Assembly: GCF_913064665.1 (NCBI RefSeq)
Contig: NZ_CAJYBT010000007.1
Location: 1-64,000 of the forward strand
DNA length: 64,000 bases
DNA from: an uncultured Thioclava sp.
GTDB lineage: Bacteria; Pseudomonadota; Alphaproteobacteria; Rhodobacterales; Rhodobacteraceae
Reading direction: 5' to 3'
Part shown: in pieces, positions 44,424 through 53,706 of the stretch
Layout: the number at the start of each line of letters is the position of its first letter
How positions within the stretch are numbered: position 1 is the first letter of the stretch
The notes under the pieces: model-generated
What the model was told of the DNA's origin: nothing
Databases searched by the model: none
The model's input: only the letters and a program-made list of their open reading frames with translations
Translations under genes and position numbers: made by a program

Positions 44424-45620
44424 ATGCACGAGCCAGTGCGGATAGACCCACAATTTTCACAACCCGTGCGTCAGGTTCTGCTGATGCTGTTGGTGTTGAT
44501 ACTGGTCGGGACGGGGGGCTATTTCGCCTATTCCCGGATTTTCCCGATTTTCTTGGCAAATCCCTGGCTGAACGGGGTGATCGTTACGGTCTTTGGCTTT
44601 GGTATTCTTGCCTGTTTCTGGCAGGTGGTACAGCTGGTCAAGGCGGTGAACTGGATCGAAAGTTTTGCCGCAGATCGCCCCGGACGCCCCGAGGTGACAG
44701 CGCCGTCGATGTTGGCCCCCTTGGCCTCGCTGCTCGGCTCGCGTGAGGCGCGGCGCGCCGTGTCGTCCAGTTCGGGGCGCTCGATCTTGGAATCGGTGGC
44801 GACGCGGATCGACGAGGCGCGCGACATCACGCGCTATATCACCTCATTGCTGATTTTCCTCGGGCTGTTGGGCACGTTTTACGGTCTGGCCACGACCGTG
44901 CCCGCCGTTGTGGAAACCATCCGCGCATTGGCCCCCAAAGAGGGCGAAAGCGCGATGGGCGTGTTTGACAACCTCATGAAGGGGCTTGAGGCGCAGCTTG
45001 GCGGCATGGGCACGGCGTTTTCTTCGTCGCTGTTGGGCCTTGCGGGCTCGCTGGTGGTGGGGCTGCTGGAGCTATTCGCCAATCACGGCCAGAACCGGTT
45101 TTACCGCGAGTTGGAGGAATGGATTTCCTCGATCACGCGGCTGTCCTTCACCGCGCTTGAAGGGGGTGACGGCGAGGGCTCGATGGTGGCGGGCATCCTT
45201 GATCACATGTCCGAGCAGATGGAGCAAATCCAGACTCTGTTCGTGCGATCAGACGCCGGGCGGGTGCAAACCGAGGCGCGTATCGCGCATCTGTCCAACG
45301 CCCTGCATGACCTGTCTGAACGCATGGGCGGAGAGATTGACGCCCGCGCGGTTCAGGCGCGCTCGCTCCAGCATATGGCGGATGGACAAGATCGGCTGAT
45401 CTATGCGCTCGATAACCTGTCTGCACGCACCGCCGAAGGCGCGCCCGAGGCCGAAGCGCTGGCGGAAACCCGGATGCGCCTGCGCTCGATTGATCAGCAA
45501 ATGATGCGCATGCTCGAGGAAATTTCGGCCGGGCGGCAAGAAAGCATGGCCGAGCTGCGCCATGATTTCGCCGGGCTTACCCGCGCCATTCTGGGCTATA
45601 AACCCCCGCGCGAGGACTGA
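44424..45620 (+). CDS. MotA/TolQ/ExbB-type proton-channel protein with long C-terminal coiled coil
   Basis: A 398-residue membrane protein. Two early hydrophobic helices (about 18-40 and 48-70), a cytoplasmic part, and then the channel helices in the MotA/TolQ/ExbB pattern: LLIFLGLLGTFYGLATTVPA (about 142-161) and GMGTAFSSSLLGLAGSLVVG (about 194-213). The last 180 residues are a helical, coiled-coil-rich tail in the cytoplasm. It lies three bases before the OmpA-domain partner. The pair resembles ion-driven motor complexes such as ZorAB, but no motor role is established. The start ATG 44424 follows GGGGCAGGGC. Confidence 0.8.
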   Translation: MHEPVRIDPQFSQPVRQVLLMLLVLILVGTGGYFAYSRIFPIFLANPWLNGVIVTVFGFGILACFWQVVQLVKAVNWIESFAADRPGRPEVTAPSMLAPLASLLGSREARRAVSSSSGRSILESVATRIDEARDITRYITSLLIFLGLLGTFYGLATTVPAVVETIRALAPKEGESAMGVFDNLMKGLEAQLGGMGTAFSSSLLGLAGSLVVGLLELFANHGQNRFYRELEEWISSITRLSFTALEGGDGEGSMVAGILDHMSEQMEQIQTLFVRSDAGRVQTEARIAHLSNALHDLSERMGGEIDARAVQARSLQHMADGQDRLIYALDNLSARTAEGAPEAEALAETRMRLRSIDQQMMRMLEEISAGRQESMAELRHDFAGLTRAILGYKPPRED

Positions 45621-45623
45621 TCC

Positions 45624-47015
45624 ATGGCCTTGGCGCGGCGCAATAACAACCGGTTCTCGGGCAATATCTGGCCCGGCTTTGTCGATGCGATGACGGCACT
45701 GTTGTTGGTGCTGATGTTTGTGCTGTCGATCTTCATGATCGTGCAATCGGTTCTGCGCGACACCCTGAGCACCAAAGAGGGTGAACTGGTGGCGCTGAAT
45801 GAACAGGTCAGCAATCTGGCGCGCGCGCTGTCGCTGCAACAGACGCGCACGCAGCGCCTGACGGGCGAGTTGGAAGATGCCCGCGACGCCGCCGATCAGC
45901 AAAATTCGCTGATCGCGACGCTGACCTCGCAACTGGCTGATCGCAAGGCTGCCCTTGACGCAGCGGGTCAGAAGATCACCGAATTCGAGGCCCGCGTCGC
46001 GCAGTTGATCGGGCAACGTGACGCGGCGCAAAGCGATGCCACCGCCAAGGCCGACGAGATCCGCCTCAGCAAGGAAACCATTGCCGATCTGCGCACCAAG
46101 CTGACGCAATCGGGCGATGCGGTGGCGGCGATGACACTGCAACTGGAAGAGGCGCGCAAAAAGGCGGAAGACACGTTGACCCTTCTGGCCGCCGCACAAA
46201 CCGCAAAGAAAGACATCGAATCTCAGCTTAATCAGCAGCTTAGCGAGGCCGAGAAACAGGCCGCGCTAAAGGCGACCGCGCAAAAGGCGCTGCAGGAACA
46301 GACGCAGATCTCGGATGATGCCGCCAAAAAAGTGGCGCTGCTCAATCAGCAGGTTGCGGCACTGAGCACGCAATTGGCGCAGCTGCAATCGGTGCTCGAT
46401 GAGGCGCAGCAAAAGGATGCCGCCTCTAAGGTGCAACTGGATAATCTGGGCCAGCAGTTGAACGCAGCTCTTGCTCGCGCCGCGTCAGAACAAAAGAAAC
46501 GTGCCGATCTGGAAGAGGCCGCGCGCAAAAAGGCCGAGGCCGAGGCGAAGGATCTGCAAAACTATCGTTCGGAGTTTTTCGGTAAGCTGTCGCAGCTGCT
46601 CAAGGGCCGCTCGGGCGTAAAGGTCGAGGGCGATCGGTTCGTGTTCTCTTCCGAAGTGCTGTTCCCGGCAGGGTCAGCCACGCTGTCAGATGCGGGCAAG
46701 GCGCAGATCAAGCAGGTGACGGGGCTGCTCGATCAACTGCGCTCGGAAATTCCCGGCGATATTCCGTGGATCATCCGCGTTGATGGGCACACCGATGACA
46801 CGCCGCTGTCGGGCACGGGCCAGTTCAAGGATAACTGGGAACTCAGCCAGGCCCGCGCGCTGTCGGTGGTGAAATATATGGTGGACAGTCTTGGCTTTCC
46901 GCCCCAGCGCCTCGCCGCCGCCGGATTTGCGCAATTCGACCCGGTCAATACAGCCGACACCCCCGAGGCGCGCGCGCAAAATCGCCGGATCGAATTGAAG
47001 CTGACGGAGCGCTAA
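45624..47015 (+). CDS. OmpA/MotB-domain protein with long coiled coil
   Basis: A 463-residue protein: short basic N-terminus, one transmembrane helix (WPGFVDAMTALLLVLMFVLS, with a membrane Asp as in MotB), a very long coiled coil (about 50-310) and a C-terminal OmpA-like peptidoglycan-binding domain (LFPAGSATLSDAGKAQIKQV and a late VDGHTDDTPLSG). It should sit in the inner membrane and reach the cell wall, anchoring the proton channel encoded just upstream. The intramembrane Asp is the expected proton carrier. Confidence 0.85.
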   Translation: MALARRNNNRFSGNIWPGFVDAMTALLLVLMFVLSIFMIVQSVLRDTLSTKEGELVALNEQVSNLARALSLQQTRTQRLTGELEDARDAADQQNSLIATLTSQLADRKAALDAAGQKITEFEARVAQLIGQRDAAQSDATAKADEIRLSKETIADLRTKLTQSGDAVAAMTLQLEEARKKAEDTLTLLAAAQTAKKDIESQLNQQLSEAEKQAALKATAQKALQEQTQISDDAAKKVALLNQQVAALSTQLAQLQSVLDEAQQKDAASKVQLDNLGQQLNAALARAASEQKKRADLEEAARKKAEAEAKDLQNYRSEFFGKLSQLLKGRSGVKVEGDRFVFSSEVLFPAGSATLSDAGKAQIKQVTGLLDQLRSEIPGDIPWIIRVDGHTDDTPLSGTGQFKDNWELSQARALSVVKYMVDSLGFPPQRLAAAGFAQFDPVNTADTPEARAQNRRIELKLTER

Positions 47016-47029
47016 GGCAGGCGAGCCAA

Positions 47030-48526
47030 TCAGAAGGCGTCGCCGCCATCGCCTTGATATTGCCGCGCGAGGTTGCCAAAGCGGGTGAACTGGCTTTCAA
47101 ACGACAGATCCACCGTGCCGATTGGCCCGTGGCGCTGCTTGCCCAAGATCACCTCGGCCTTGCCATGCACGCGTTCGGCTTTTTGCAGCCATTCGGCGAA
47201 TTTCGGGTCGTCTTCCTGTGGCTTGAGGCGTTCGTGATAATACTCGTCGCGATAGACGAACATCACCACATCGGCGTCTTGCTCGATCGAGCCGGATTCG
47301 CGCAAGTCACTGAGTTGCGGGCGTTTATCCTCGCGGCTTTCGACCGTCCGGCTAAGCTGTGACAGCGCGATCACCGGGATATGCAGCTCTTTTGCGATGG
47401 CTTTTAGACCCATCGAAATCTCACCAATTTCCTGCACGCGGTTGTCGCCCCGTCCGGTGCCGCGCAGCAGCTGCAGGTAGTCCACGATCACCACATCCAG
47501 CCCCGAGGTGCGCTTGAGACGACGACAGCGCGCAGCCACCTGACCGATAGGCAGGGCAGGCGTGTCGTCGACGTAAAGCGGGCAGGTTTCGAGCGACTTG
47601 GCGGCCTCGACGAAGCGGCGGAATTCGCCCTCGGACATGTCGCCGCGCCGGATGCGTTCCGAGGGCACTTCCGAGGCTTCCGACAAGATCCGCGCCGCCA
47701 ATTGCTCGGCGCTCATTTCGAGACTGAAGAAGCCTACGACGCCGCCTTCGACCGCACCTTCCTGCCCGTCATACCGCCGCCCGCGCTTATAGGCTTTGGC
47801 GATGTTGAACGCGATATTGGTGGCCAGTGAGGTCTTACCCATCGAGGGACGCCCCGCAAGGATCAGCAGATCGGAGGGGTGCAAACCACCCAGCTTCTTG
47901 TCCAGATCAATCAACCCGGTGGACACGCCCGCCAACCCGCCATCGCGCTGATAGGCGGCATTGGCCGACTGCACGGCCTCGGTCACCGCTGACAGGAACG
48001 AGGTCCAGCCCTTTTGCGCCTGACCTTCCTCGGCCAAGGTGTAAAGGCGTTGCTCGGCCTCGGAGATCTGGATTTTCGGGTCGTCATCGTCGATCGTGGG
48101 GCGTGCCGCACGCGAGGCAATATCACCGCCCAGCTCGATCAGCCCGCGCCGCACCGCCATCTCATAGATCATCACCGCGTAATCGCGCGCCGCATGCGCC
48201 GAGATCGCCGCCCCCGCGATGCGCGCGAGATAGGCCGGTCCGCCCAGCTCTTTGAGACCCTCGTCATCCTCAAGATAGGCTTTCAGCGTGACCGGCGAGG
48301 CCAGCGCGTTTTTCTGAATCTTGGCGGTGGCGACCTCGTAGATGCGCTGATGCACCGGCTCGTAGAAGTGCTCGGGTTTGATCACCGAGGCGATGCGGTC
48401 ATAAATGTCGTTATTGGTCAGGATCGCGCCCAGAAGCTGTTGTTCCGCCTCAATATTATGGGGCGGGGCGGGGGCAGCTTCGATGCCGGGTGCGCTTTCA
48501 TCGGGTCGGTTTGTTTGATCGTTCAT
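47030..48526 (-). CDS. dnaB: Replicative DNA helicase DnaB
   Basis: A 498-residue helicase. The N-terminal domain begins after an acidic leader (PHNIEAEQQLLGAILTNNDI), with the ATPase Walker A AGRPSMGKTSLATNIA (about 228-243), the SLEMSAEQLAARILS segment, and VIVDYLQLLRG as Walker B. It unwinds DNA at the fork as a hexamer. The frame converges with the OmpA-domain gene by 14 bases of spacing. DnaA-box-like sites lie in its upstream region. Confidence 0.95.
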   Translation of the reverse strand: MNDQTNRPDESAPGIEAAPAPPHNIEAEQQLLGAILTNNDIYDRIASVIKPEHFYEPVHQRIYEVATAKIQKNALASPVTLKAYLEDDEGLKELGGPAYLARIAGAAISAHAARDYAVMIYEMAVRRGLIELGGDIASRAARPTIDDDDPKIQISEAEQRLYTLAEEGQAQKGWTSFLSAVTEAVQSANAAYQRDGGLAGVSTGLIDLDKKLGGLHPSDLLILAGRPSMGKTSLATNIAFNIAKAYKRGRRYDGQEGAVEGGVVGFFSLEMSAEQLAARILSEASEVPSERIRRGDMSEGEFRRFVEAAKSLETCPLYVDDTPALPIGQVAARCRRLKRTSGLDVVIVDYLQLLRGTGRGDNRVQEIGEISMGLKAIAKELHIPVIALSQLSRTVESREDKRPQLSDLRESGSIEQDADVVMFVYRDEYYHERLKPQEDDPKFAEWLQKAERVHGKAEVILGKQRHGPIGTVDLSFESQFTRFGNLARQYQGDGGDAF

Positions 48527-48583
48527 AGGCCCTGCTCCCGGTTGTTCTTGCGCCCTTCTAACGAGAGCGGGACGCTTTGGGTA

Positions 48584-48737
48584 TCTGGATAAATATGTGG
48601 AAAACTGCGGGTGAAGTCTGTCTTGCGGCCGAGATCAAGCGGCATGTGTCCTCGACCCTACCACATTTGGTGGCAGCCTGCGCCCATCACAGATTCGCAG
48701 GAGAATTACCCCCAAGCGGTCCACAGTTTTATCCACA
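48584..48737. promoter_or_regulatory. DnaA boxes upstream of dnaB
   Basis: TTATCCACA at 48729-48737 is a perfect DnaA box. On the other strand TCTGGATAA (48584-48592) and TGTGGAAAA (48596-48604) each differ from TTGTGGATAA's core by one base. They fill the gap between the pyrE stop and the dnaB start. Confidence 0.6.
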
Positions 48738-48752
48738 AGAAATTCGCGCGCG

Positions 48753-49433
48753 CTATGCGCCCTTGCGCGCATCCTGCCAAGCACGCGGCGCGGTCAAAAA
48801 CGCTTCGACCTCGTCCAGCGTGTCCTTGCTGAAGCTGCCCTGATCGCGCGCCTCTGCCAGAACGTCCCACCAGGTGCATAGATGATGCAGCTCGACGCCA
48901 TGCTCGCGCAGGTTCGGCACGGTTTCGGGAAAGATTCCGTAATAGAAGATCACCGCAGTATGCCCGCACGTCGCGCCGGTCTCGCGGATCGCATCGACAA
49001 AGCTCAGTTTTGAGCCGCCATCAGTGGTCAAATCCTCGACCAGCAGCACGCGCTGGCCTTCGCTCATTGCGCCCTCGATGCGGGCATTGCGCCCGTAGCC
49101 CTTTGGTTTCTTGCGCACATAGGTCATCGGCAGCGCCATGCGTTCGGCCACCATCGCGGCAAAGGGAATGCCCGCCGTCTCGCCACCCGCGATATTGTCA
49201 AACGCCTCAAACCCGGCATCGCGCATCACCGTCACGGTCAGAAAATCCATCAAGGTCGAGCGGATACGGGGAAACGAAATCAGTTTGCGGCAATCGATAT
49301 AGGTCGGCGAGGGCAGGCCGGAGGCGAGCGTAAAGGGCTCATCGGCGTTGAAATGCACCGCCTCGATTTCCAGAAGCATCCGGGCCGTGAGGCGCGCAAT
49401 TTCTTCGCGGGCGGGATAGGTGCTGGGGATCAT
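48753..49433 (-). CDS. pyrE: Orotate phosphoribosyltransferase
   Basis: A 226-residue enzyme converting orotate and PRPP to OMP. The PRPP-binding loop is [16 protein letters not shown] (about 128-143), with [15 protein letters not shown] upstream. The start at ATG 49433 follows AAAGGACAAAGCG. The longer frame to 49460 begins within the hairpin repeat. Next to pyrC on the same strand, both in pyrimidine synthesis, but separated by two repeat copies, so not clearly one operon. Confidence 0.93.
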   Translation of the reverse strand: MIPSTYPAREEIARLTARMLLEIEAVHFNADEPFTLASGLPSPTYIDCRKLISFPRIRSTLMDFLTVTVMRDAGFEAFDNIAGGETAGIPFAAMVAERMALPMTYVRKKPKGYGRNARIEGAMSEGQRVLLVEDLTTDGGSKLSFVDAIRETGATCGHTAVIFYYGIFPETVPNLREHGVELHHLCTWWDVLAEARDQGSFSKDTLDEVEAFLTAPRAWQDARKGA

Positions 49434-49455
49434 CGCTTTGTCCTTTTGCGTGGGT

Positions 49456-49488
49456 TTCATCTAGCGCCAAATACTCCCCGCGGAGCGT
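49456..49488 (-). repeat. Short hairpin repeat, copy B (inverted)
   Basis: On the minus strand it reads ACGCTCCGCGGGGAGTATTT, then GGCGCTAGATGAAA: the second subtype of the family. It forms a divergent pair with copy C, 17 bases away, in the pyrC-pyrE gap. Confidence 0.75.
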
Positions 49489-49505
49489 CCCACAGATCGG
49501 ACAGG

Positions 49506-49539
49506 AGCCTCCGGCGGGAGTATTTCAGGCTAGATGAAA
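49506..49539 (+). repeat. Short hairpin repeat, copy C
   Basis: AGCCTCCGGCGGGAGTATTT followed by CAGGCTAGATGAAA; first subtype, ending directly at the pyrC stop codon. Confidence 0.75.
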
Positions 49540-49540
49540 C

Positions 49541-50581
49541 TCAGTTCTTTACATGCCAATAGACCGGGAAGCCCGGATCGAACAGGGTGACGGGGCCCGC
49601 GCCGGTGTTGATCTTGGCGGGCCATGTTGCGGGGTGCTCGCTTTTGTGCAGGCTCAGCGTCGCCTCGTTCACCGGCAGACCATAAAAACGCGGGCCGTTT
49701 TCGCTGGCAAAGGCGGCCAGCGCATCGAGCCGCCCCTCGGCCTCGAAGATATGCGCCAGAAGCGGCATCGTATTGGTGGCGGTGAAGCAGCCCGCACAGC
49801 CACAGGCGCTTTCCTTGGCCGGGTCGGAATGGGGCGCGCTGTCGGTGCCCAGGAAGAAATGCGGGTTGCCCGAGGTCGCGGCTTCGACCAAGGCGCGGCG
49901 GTGATGCTCGCGTTTGGCGACGGGCAGGCAATAGTAATGCGGCTTGATCCCACCCACGAGGATATGGTTGCGGTTGATAATCAGGTGGTGGGTGGTGATC
50001 GTGGCGCCCATATCCGCGCCTTGCGCGGCGACATAGTCGATGCCGTCTTTGGTGGTCACATGTTCCATCACGACACGCAGACCGGGCGTGGCGCGCCGGA
50101 TCGGGTCCAGAACGCTGTCGATGAACACCGACTCGCGGTCAAAAATATCGACATCTGGCGTGGTAACTTCGCCATGTGTGCAGAGCGGCAAGCCGATCTC
50201 GGCCATCTTCTCAAAAACCGGGCGCACCTTGTCGAAATTGCGCACGCCCGAATCCGAATTGGTCGTGGCGCCTGCGGGATAGAGTTTCACCGCCTTGATC
50301 AGCCCCGAAGCGGCGGCAGCGGCCACATCGGCGGGATCGGTATCTTCAGTCAGATAGAGCGTCATCAGCGGCTCAAACGCGGCCCCCTCTGGCAGGGCGG
50401 CCAGAATGCGGTCGCGATAGGCCGCGGCTTGCGCGCCCGTGACCACCGGGGGCACAAGATTGGGCATGATGATCGCGCGGGCGAAATCGCGCGCGCTTTC
50501 GCCGATGATGCCTTGCAGCATCGCACCATCGCGCAGATGCAGGTGCCAATCGTCGGGGCGGGGGATCGTGAGTGTGTTCAT
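49541..50581 (-). CDS. pyrC: Dihydroorotase
   Basis: A 346-residue amidohydrolase, pyrC class I-like of gamma-/alphaproteobacteria. Zinc ligands in [12 protein letters not shown] (residues 11-22), the carbamylated-Lys segment [19 protein letters not shown] (about 95-113), THGEVTT, and GTDSAPH (about 248-254). It closes carbamoylaspartate to dihydroorotate. ATG 50581 is chosen for the family N-terminus [16 protein letters not shown]; the frame is open upstream but unconserved. Confidence 0.93.
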   Translation of the reverse strand: MNTLTIPRPDDWHLHLRDGAMLQGIIGESARDFARAIIMPNLVPPVVTGAQAAAYRDRILAALPEGAAFEPLMTLYLTEDTDPADVAAAAASGLIKAVKLYPAGATTNSDSGVRNFDKVRPVFEKMAEIGLPLCTHGEVTTPDVDIFDRESVFIDSVLDPIRRATPGLRVVMEHVTTKDGIDYVAAQGADMGATITTHHLIINRNHILVGGIKPHYYCLPVAKREHHRRALVEAATSGNPHFFLGTDSAPHSDPAKESACGCAGCFTATNTMPLLAHIFEAEGRLDALAAFASENGPRFYGLPVNEATLSLHKSEHPATWPAKINTGAGPVTLFDPGFPVYWHVKN

Positions 50582-50783
50582 GATCAAGCCCATAGCGCGC
50601 GCGCGCTGGCAAATCCAGAGATTCTGCGCCAATAGGCGCCGCTCTTAGGGATGTGTTTACGCCGCACTGCAGCGCGTGCATGGCGGCAATGCGGGATTGG
50701 CGGTGGTCTGGACAGCGAAGCTGACCTATCTCTGGACGCAGGGAGGAAACGACCTGACACAGCAACACTTCAGGAGGTTTCCA

Positions 50784-50999
50784 ATGGCTTTCATCACCAC
50801 CAATGCACGTGGCGAACAATCGATTCTCAGCAAGCTGGTTCACGGCTTTGCCGAAGGGTTCATGCATTTCATGGAGCGTCAGTCGCGCCAAGAAGAAGTC
50901 GCCCGTCTCGAAGCGAAAACAGATGCCGAACTTGCCGCCATGGGGATCACCCGCGAGGGGATCGTGCGCCACGTGTTCCGCGACCGCTTTTACTGCTGA
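50784..50999 (+). CDS. DUF1127 small protein
   Basis: A 71-residue protein starting at ATG 50784, with AGGAGG 9 bases before. An N-terminal helix carries LSKLVHGFAEGFMHFMERQS, and the C-terminal DUF1127 pattern RLEAKTDAELAAMGITREG ends in arginine-rich residues. DUF1127 proteins are short, Arg-rich and in Rhodobacter (CcaF1) and Agrobacterium modulate RNA turnover. Unlike the CcaF1 locus, no CCUCCUCCC-type small RNAs are seen just downstream (51000-51072). Confidence 0.82.
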   Translation: MAFITTNARGEQSILSKLVHGFAEGFMHFMERQSRQEEVARLEAKTDAELAAMGITREGIVRHVFRDRFYC

Positions 51000-51072
51000 A
51001 CAACTGGGCTTGCTTGATTGGGCAGAGGCGCGCGATAGTCTGGGTTTGAACACTCAGTGATCGGAGGCTCCG

Positions 51073-51411
51073 ATGCCCGCAAGTCCTACGCCCGAAACCC
51101 TTACAGAATTGCGCGGCGATCTTGTGCTCGCAGCGCTCTGCGTGGGCCAGTTCCACGCGCCCTGCCAGCTTGATAATGACCGCTTGCTGGTGCGCGCGGA
51201 CAAGCCCCTGATTGCGGCGCTTGATGCTTTGGGCATCCACATGGCCGCCGTGGTCGAACCTTTCACGCCAGCGCCGGTTTTCGTGCCGCATGAGGTTGTT
51301 CTGGCGCAGGTCGCGAAAGATGCTCGGCGTCGCGTGCGCACCCATATTTCAGAGATTGATGTCGCGGACGATCCCGAAGAGGCATCAGAGCCACCGGCCT
51401 CAAACGCCTGA
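51073..51411 (+). CDS. Small hypothetical protein
   Basis: A 112-residue acidic protein with no signal peptide, starting at ATG 51073 behind CGGAGG. The core (LRGDLVLAALCVGQFHAPCQ early; LIAALDALGIHMAAVVEPFT) looks like a compact alpha/beta domain, and the last 20 residues are acidic and disordered. No family recognised. It converges with the minus-strand gene that follows, nine bases away. Possibly cotranscribed with the DUF1127 gene. Confidence 0.55.
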   Translation: MPASPTPETLTELRGDLVLAALCVGQFHAPCQLDNDRLLVRADKPLIAALDALGIHMAAVVEPFTPAPVFVPHEVVLAQVAKDARRRVRTHISEIDVADDPEEASEPPASNA

Positions 51412-51420
51412 GATATTTGC

Positions 51421-52359
51421 TTAAATCGCGCCGATCTTTGCGGGATCGGGCAGGGTGATGCCCTGTTCCGCCAGTTCGGCCTCAAGCACGCCGAGGCGCG
51501 CGCGAAAGCGTGGCCCGTTCAATCGGCGCGCTACGTTGCGACAGACCAATGCCTCAAGATAGGGGCGTTTTTGATCGCTGAGCCGCGCGGTAATCTGGCG
51601 CAAGAAACGCGCCAGATTGCGCCGTGCGCGATAGAGTTTCCAGAATTTCTGGTGGTCCAACTCTCCGTGGCAGGCGGCAATCAGAATGTCGTCGAGAATG
51701 GTCATCCCGCGCAGCATCCATTCGACGTTTGCACCGATGTTGCGACAAGCCATCAAAGACACGCAAGGGCGGGCAAACAGGGCGGCATGCATCGCATCAA
51801 GGCTTTGGAGCGGGTCATAAACGATAAATGCCTGCCCGACCCCTTCCAGCATTTCCGGCGCAAATCCGTAACGATCGGTAAACGAGGTGCGCCGCATTTC
51901 GCGAAACCGATCATCCCATCCCGCAATCTCAGGATCAAGCGTGGCTTGGGGTTGCAGCGCAACCACCGTGGCACCGGGGGCGACAACCGAAAAGGCGGCG
52001 GCTGCATAGCCGCACGGGCCCGCGCCGTAAAACACCACGCGGTCGAAATCTTCGAAGAACGCCTCATCGACGAGGCGGTCGAAATAGGCATAAACAGCGG
52101 GGTCGCGAAACCAACTGTCATGATCGCAGATCAGCGTCAGCGACGAAAACCCCGCCCCGCGCGCAATTCGGTATCCGCGCGGCAACTGATCGCCGCCATC
52201 GGCGCGAATCCCTGCGCGTGTTTCAAACGTCACCAGCAAGACCGGGCTGTCGTCATGAAAAAAGACGCTATGCGCGCCCCCCAGCGGTTCAAAATAGCCC
52301 GTCTCCTCGGCCATTTCTTCGAGCCGTGCGCTCCATTCGCTTTCGCTGAGATTCGCCAT
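51421..52359 (-). CDS. Conserved hypothetical, alpha/beta-hydrolase-like fold
   Basis: A 312-residue soluble protein when started at ATG 52359; ATG 52380 is an alternative. N-terminal block SARLEEMAEETGYFEPLGGA. The central VVFYGAGPCGYAAAAFSVVA looks like the nucleophile elbow of GGYAA-type alpha/beta hydrolases, but Gly and Cys occupy the usual Ser region, so hydrolysis is doubtful. The end is basic and helical. I recall Rhodobacteraceae relatives labelled phosphoadenosine phosphosulfate reductase; no such motif is seen here. It is near the glycosyltransferases, and may modify their products (inference). Confidence 0.55.
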   Translation of the reverse strand: MANLSESEWSARLEEMAEETGYFEPLGGAHSVFFHDDSPVLLVTFETRAGIRADGGDQLPRGYRIARGAGFSSLTLICDHDSWFRDPAVYAYFDRLVDEAFFEDFDRVVFYGAGPCGYAAAAFSVVAPGATVVALQPQATLDPEIAGWDDRFREMRRTSFTDRYGFAPEMLEGVGQAFIVYDPLQSLDAMHAALFARPCVSLMACRNIGANVEWMLRGMTILDDILIAACHGELDHQKFWKLYRARRNLARFLRQITARLSDQKRPYLEALVCRNVARRLNGPRFRARLGVLEAELAEQGITLPDPAKIGAI

Positions 52360-52509
52360 TGTTAACTGCTCGTCCTTGTTCATTCGCCGCATCCGATCGA
52401 AGTTTGCCTGTCCTTCGATCAAAACCGTATTTAGGTTAATGTAACATTACCTCAACCGGGCACAAATGAGGGAGTTAGGGGGAATTGTCGCGGATTGTTG
52501 TCGTGCCCT

Positions 52510-53583
52510 CTAGCTATCCTCTTGCTTCGCCAGCTTTGTTTCGTTCTTGGCATCATTCGCGCGCAGACCCAATGTGACCATGCGCTGCATCGCGTCGGGC
52601 GCCAGCGGGCGGCTCGGCGGCGTTAACAGCAGCCGCCCAAAAACCGCGCGATAGGGTTCCTCCAGCATCAATTGCGCGAATCTCTCCATGCGCCAGGCGA
52701 CCGCACGCGCATGAAGGGCCGCGAGTTCCGGGTCGGCCATCAATTCCGTGCGCAACGCCCCCGCAGGCCCCGCATAGCGCGCCGCAGAGGTGTCGCGATC
52801 GTCGCAGAAATTGCGCTCCACCCAATAAGACAGATCAAAAGCCCCGGACTCACGATTGGCCCGGCCGCGATCACATTTCACGATATAACTTTCCATCGCG
52901 CCCAAGGCGTAGTGATTGAGCTGCACCAACGCGTAAGGATCGCTCCCCAGCGGCGTAAAGAGCTTCTGGCGCTGATAGAGCGGGGGCAATTTGCGTCCCG
53001 ACCCATCCACCCAAAGCGCGGATTTCAGCCGCGCGCTATTGGGCGAACGCGGCCGATGCACCCCCAACTTGCCATAGGTGCCATCATTGGCAAACAGGGT
53101 CTTGAACATCGACGCGCGCCACGGCCAAAGCATACCAACAGGTGCGGCGCGGGTGAATTGCTCGGTGATAGGCGCATCCTCAAACGCGACCTTGCTGCAA
53201 TTGCCAAAAAGCCGCCATGTCATCGCAATCGCCGTGGCCGGTGCGCAGGCTGAAATCAATGCGCCCAACGTGCCATCGCCAGTCTTGATCGTAACGAACT
53301 CATCAACATCCAGCACTGCGATCCAATCGGCACTGGCCTTCAGCGGATGGCGGTCAGCGGCTTTGAGCGCATCCCATTGCGGCCCCGCGTTCCAAGGGCC
53401 GGGATTGGGTTGATGCGTGAGCCAGCCTAACTGCGCGAGACGATCCAGCATCTCGGCCGTGCCGTCCGAGCAATCATTTGAGAAGACAAGGAAATCTGTA
53501 AACCCGACAGTGCGGTGATGGGCCAGCCATTCCAATAGGAAAGCCGCTTCGTTCTTGACGGAGGTGATGGCAAGGGCGCGCAT
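52510..53583 (-). CDS. Glycosyltransferase family 2 (Glyco_tranf_2_4 type)
   Basis: A 357-residue protein starting at ATG 53583. The GT domain opens with ITSVKNEAAFLLEWLAHHR (about 7-25) and has the metal-binding DxD in IAVLDVDEFVTI. Then TWRLFGNCSKVAFED and HRPRSPNS. It shares these motifs with the larger glycosyltransferase upstream; the two genes are probably ancient duplicates. No transmembrane segment. Substrate unknown, probably a surface glycan. Confidence 0.75.
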   Translation of the reverse strand: MRALAITSVKNEAAFLLEWLAHHRTVGFTDFLVFSNDCSDGTAEMLDRLAQLGWLTHQPNPGPWNAGPQWDALKAADRHPLKASADWIAVLDVDEFVTIKTGDGTLGALISACAPATAIAMTWRLFGNCSKVAFEDAPITEQFTRAAPVGMLWPWRASMFKTLFANDGTYGKLGVHRPRSPNSARLKSALWVDGSGRKLPPLYQRQKLFTPLGSDPYALVQLNHYALGAMESYIVKCDRGRANRESGAFDLSYWVERNFCDDRDTSAARYAGPAGALRTELMADPELAALHARAVAWRMERFAQLMLEEPYRAVFGRLLLTPPSRPLAPDAMQRMVTLGLRANDAKNETKLAKQEDS

Positions 53584-53660
53584 GCGCTCAAGATGCCCGC
53601 CCCCATCTGCGCGCGCAAGCGCGAAAGGCGCGCCGTCGCGTTCTTGGCCTGGTTCGGAGT

Positions 53661-53693
53661 GCCTCCGGCGGGAGTATTTAGCGCTAGATGAAA
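53661..53693 (+). repeat. Short hairpin repeat, copy D
   Basis: GCCTCCGGCGGGAGTATTT followed by AGCGCTAGATGAAA; first subtype. It faces copy E. Confidence 0.75.
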
Positions 53694-53706
53694 CCCAAGA
53701 TCCACA

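Noticed and set aside
44424-47015. A full Zorya defence island
   Set aside because: Only the two motor-type genes are present; the neighbours are chaC and dnaB, and no ZorC, ZorD or ZorE-like gene is visible.
51000-51072. CcsR-like small RNAs after the DUF1127 gene
   Set aside because: No CCUCCUCCC hairpins are present in the short gap.
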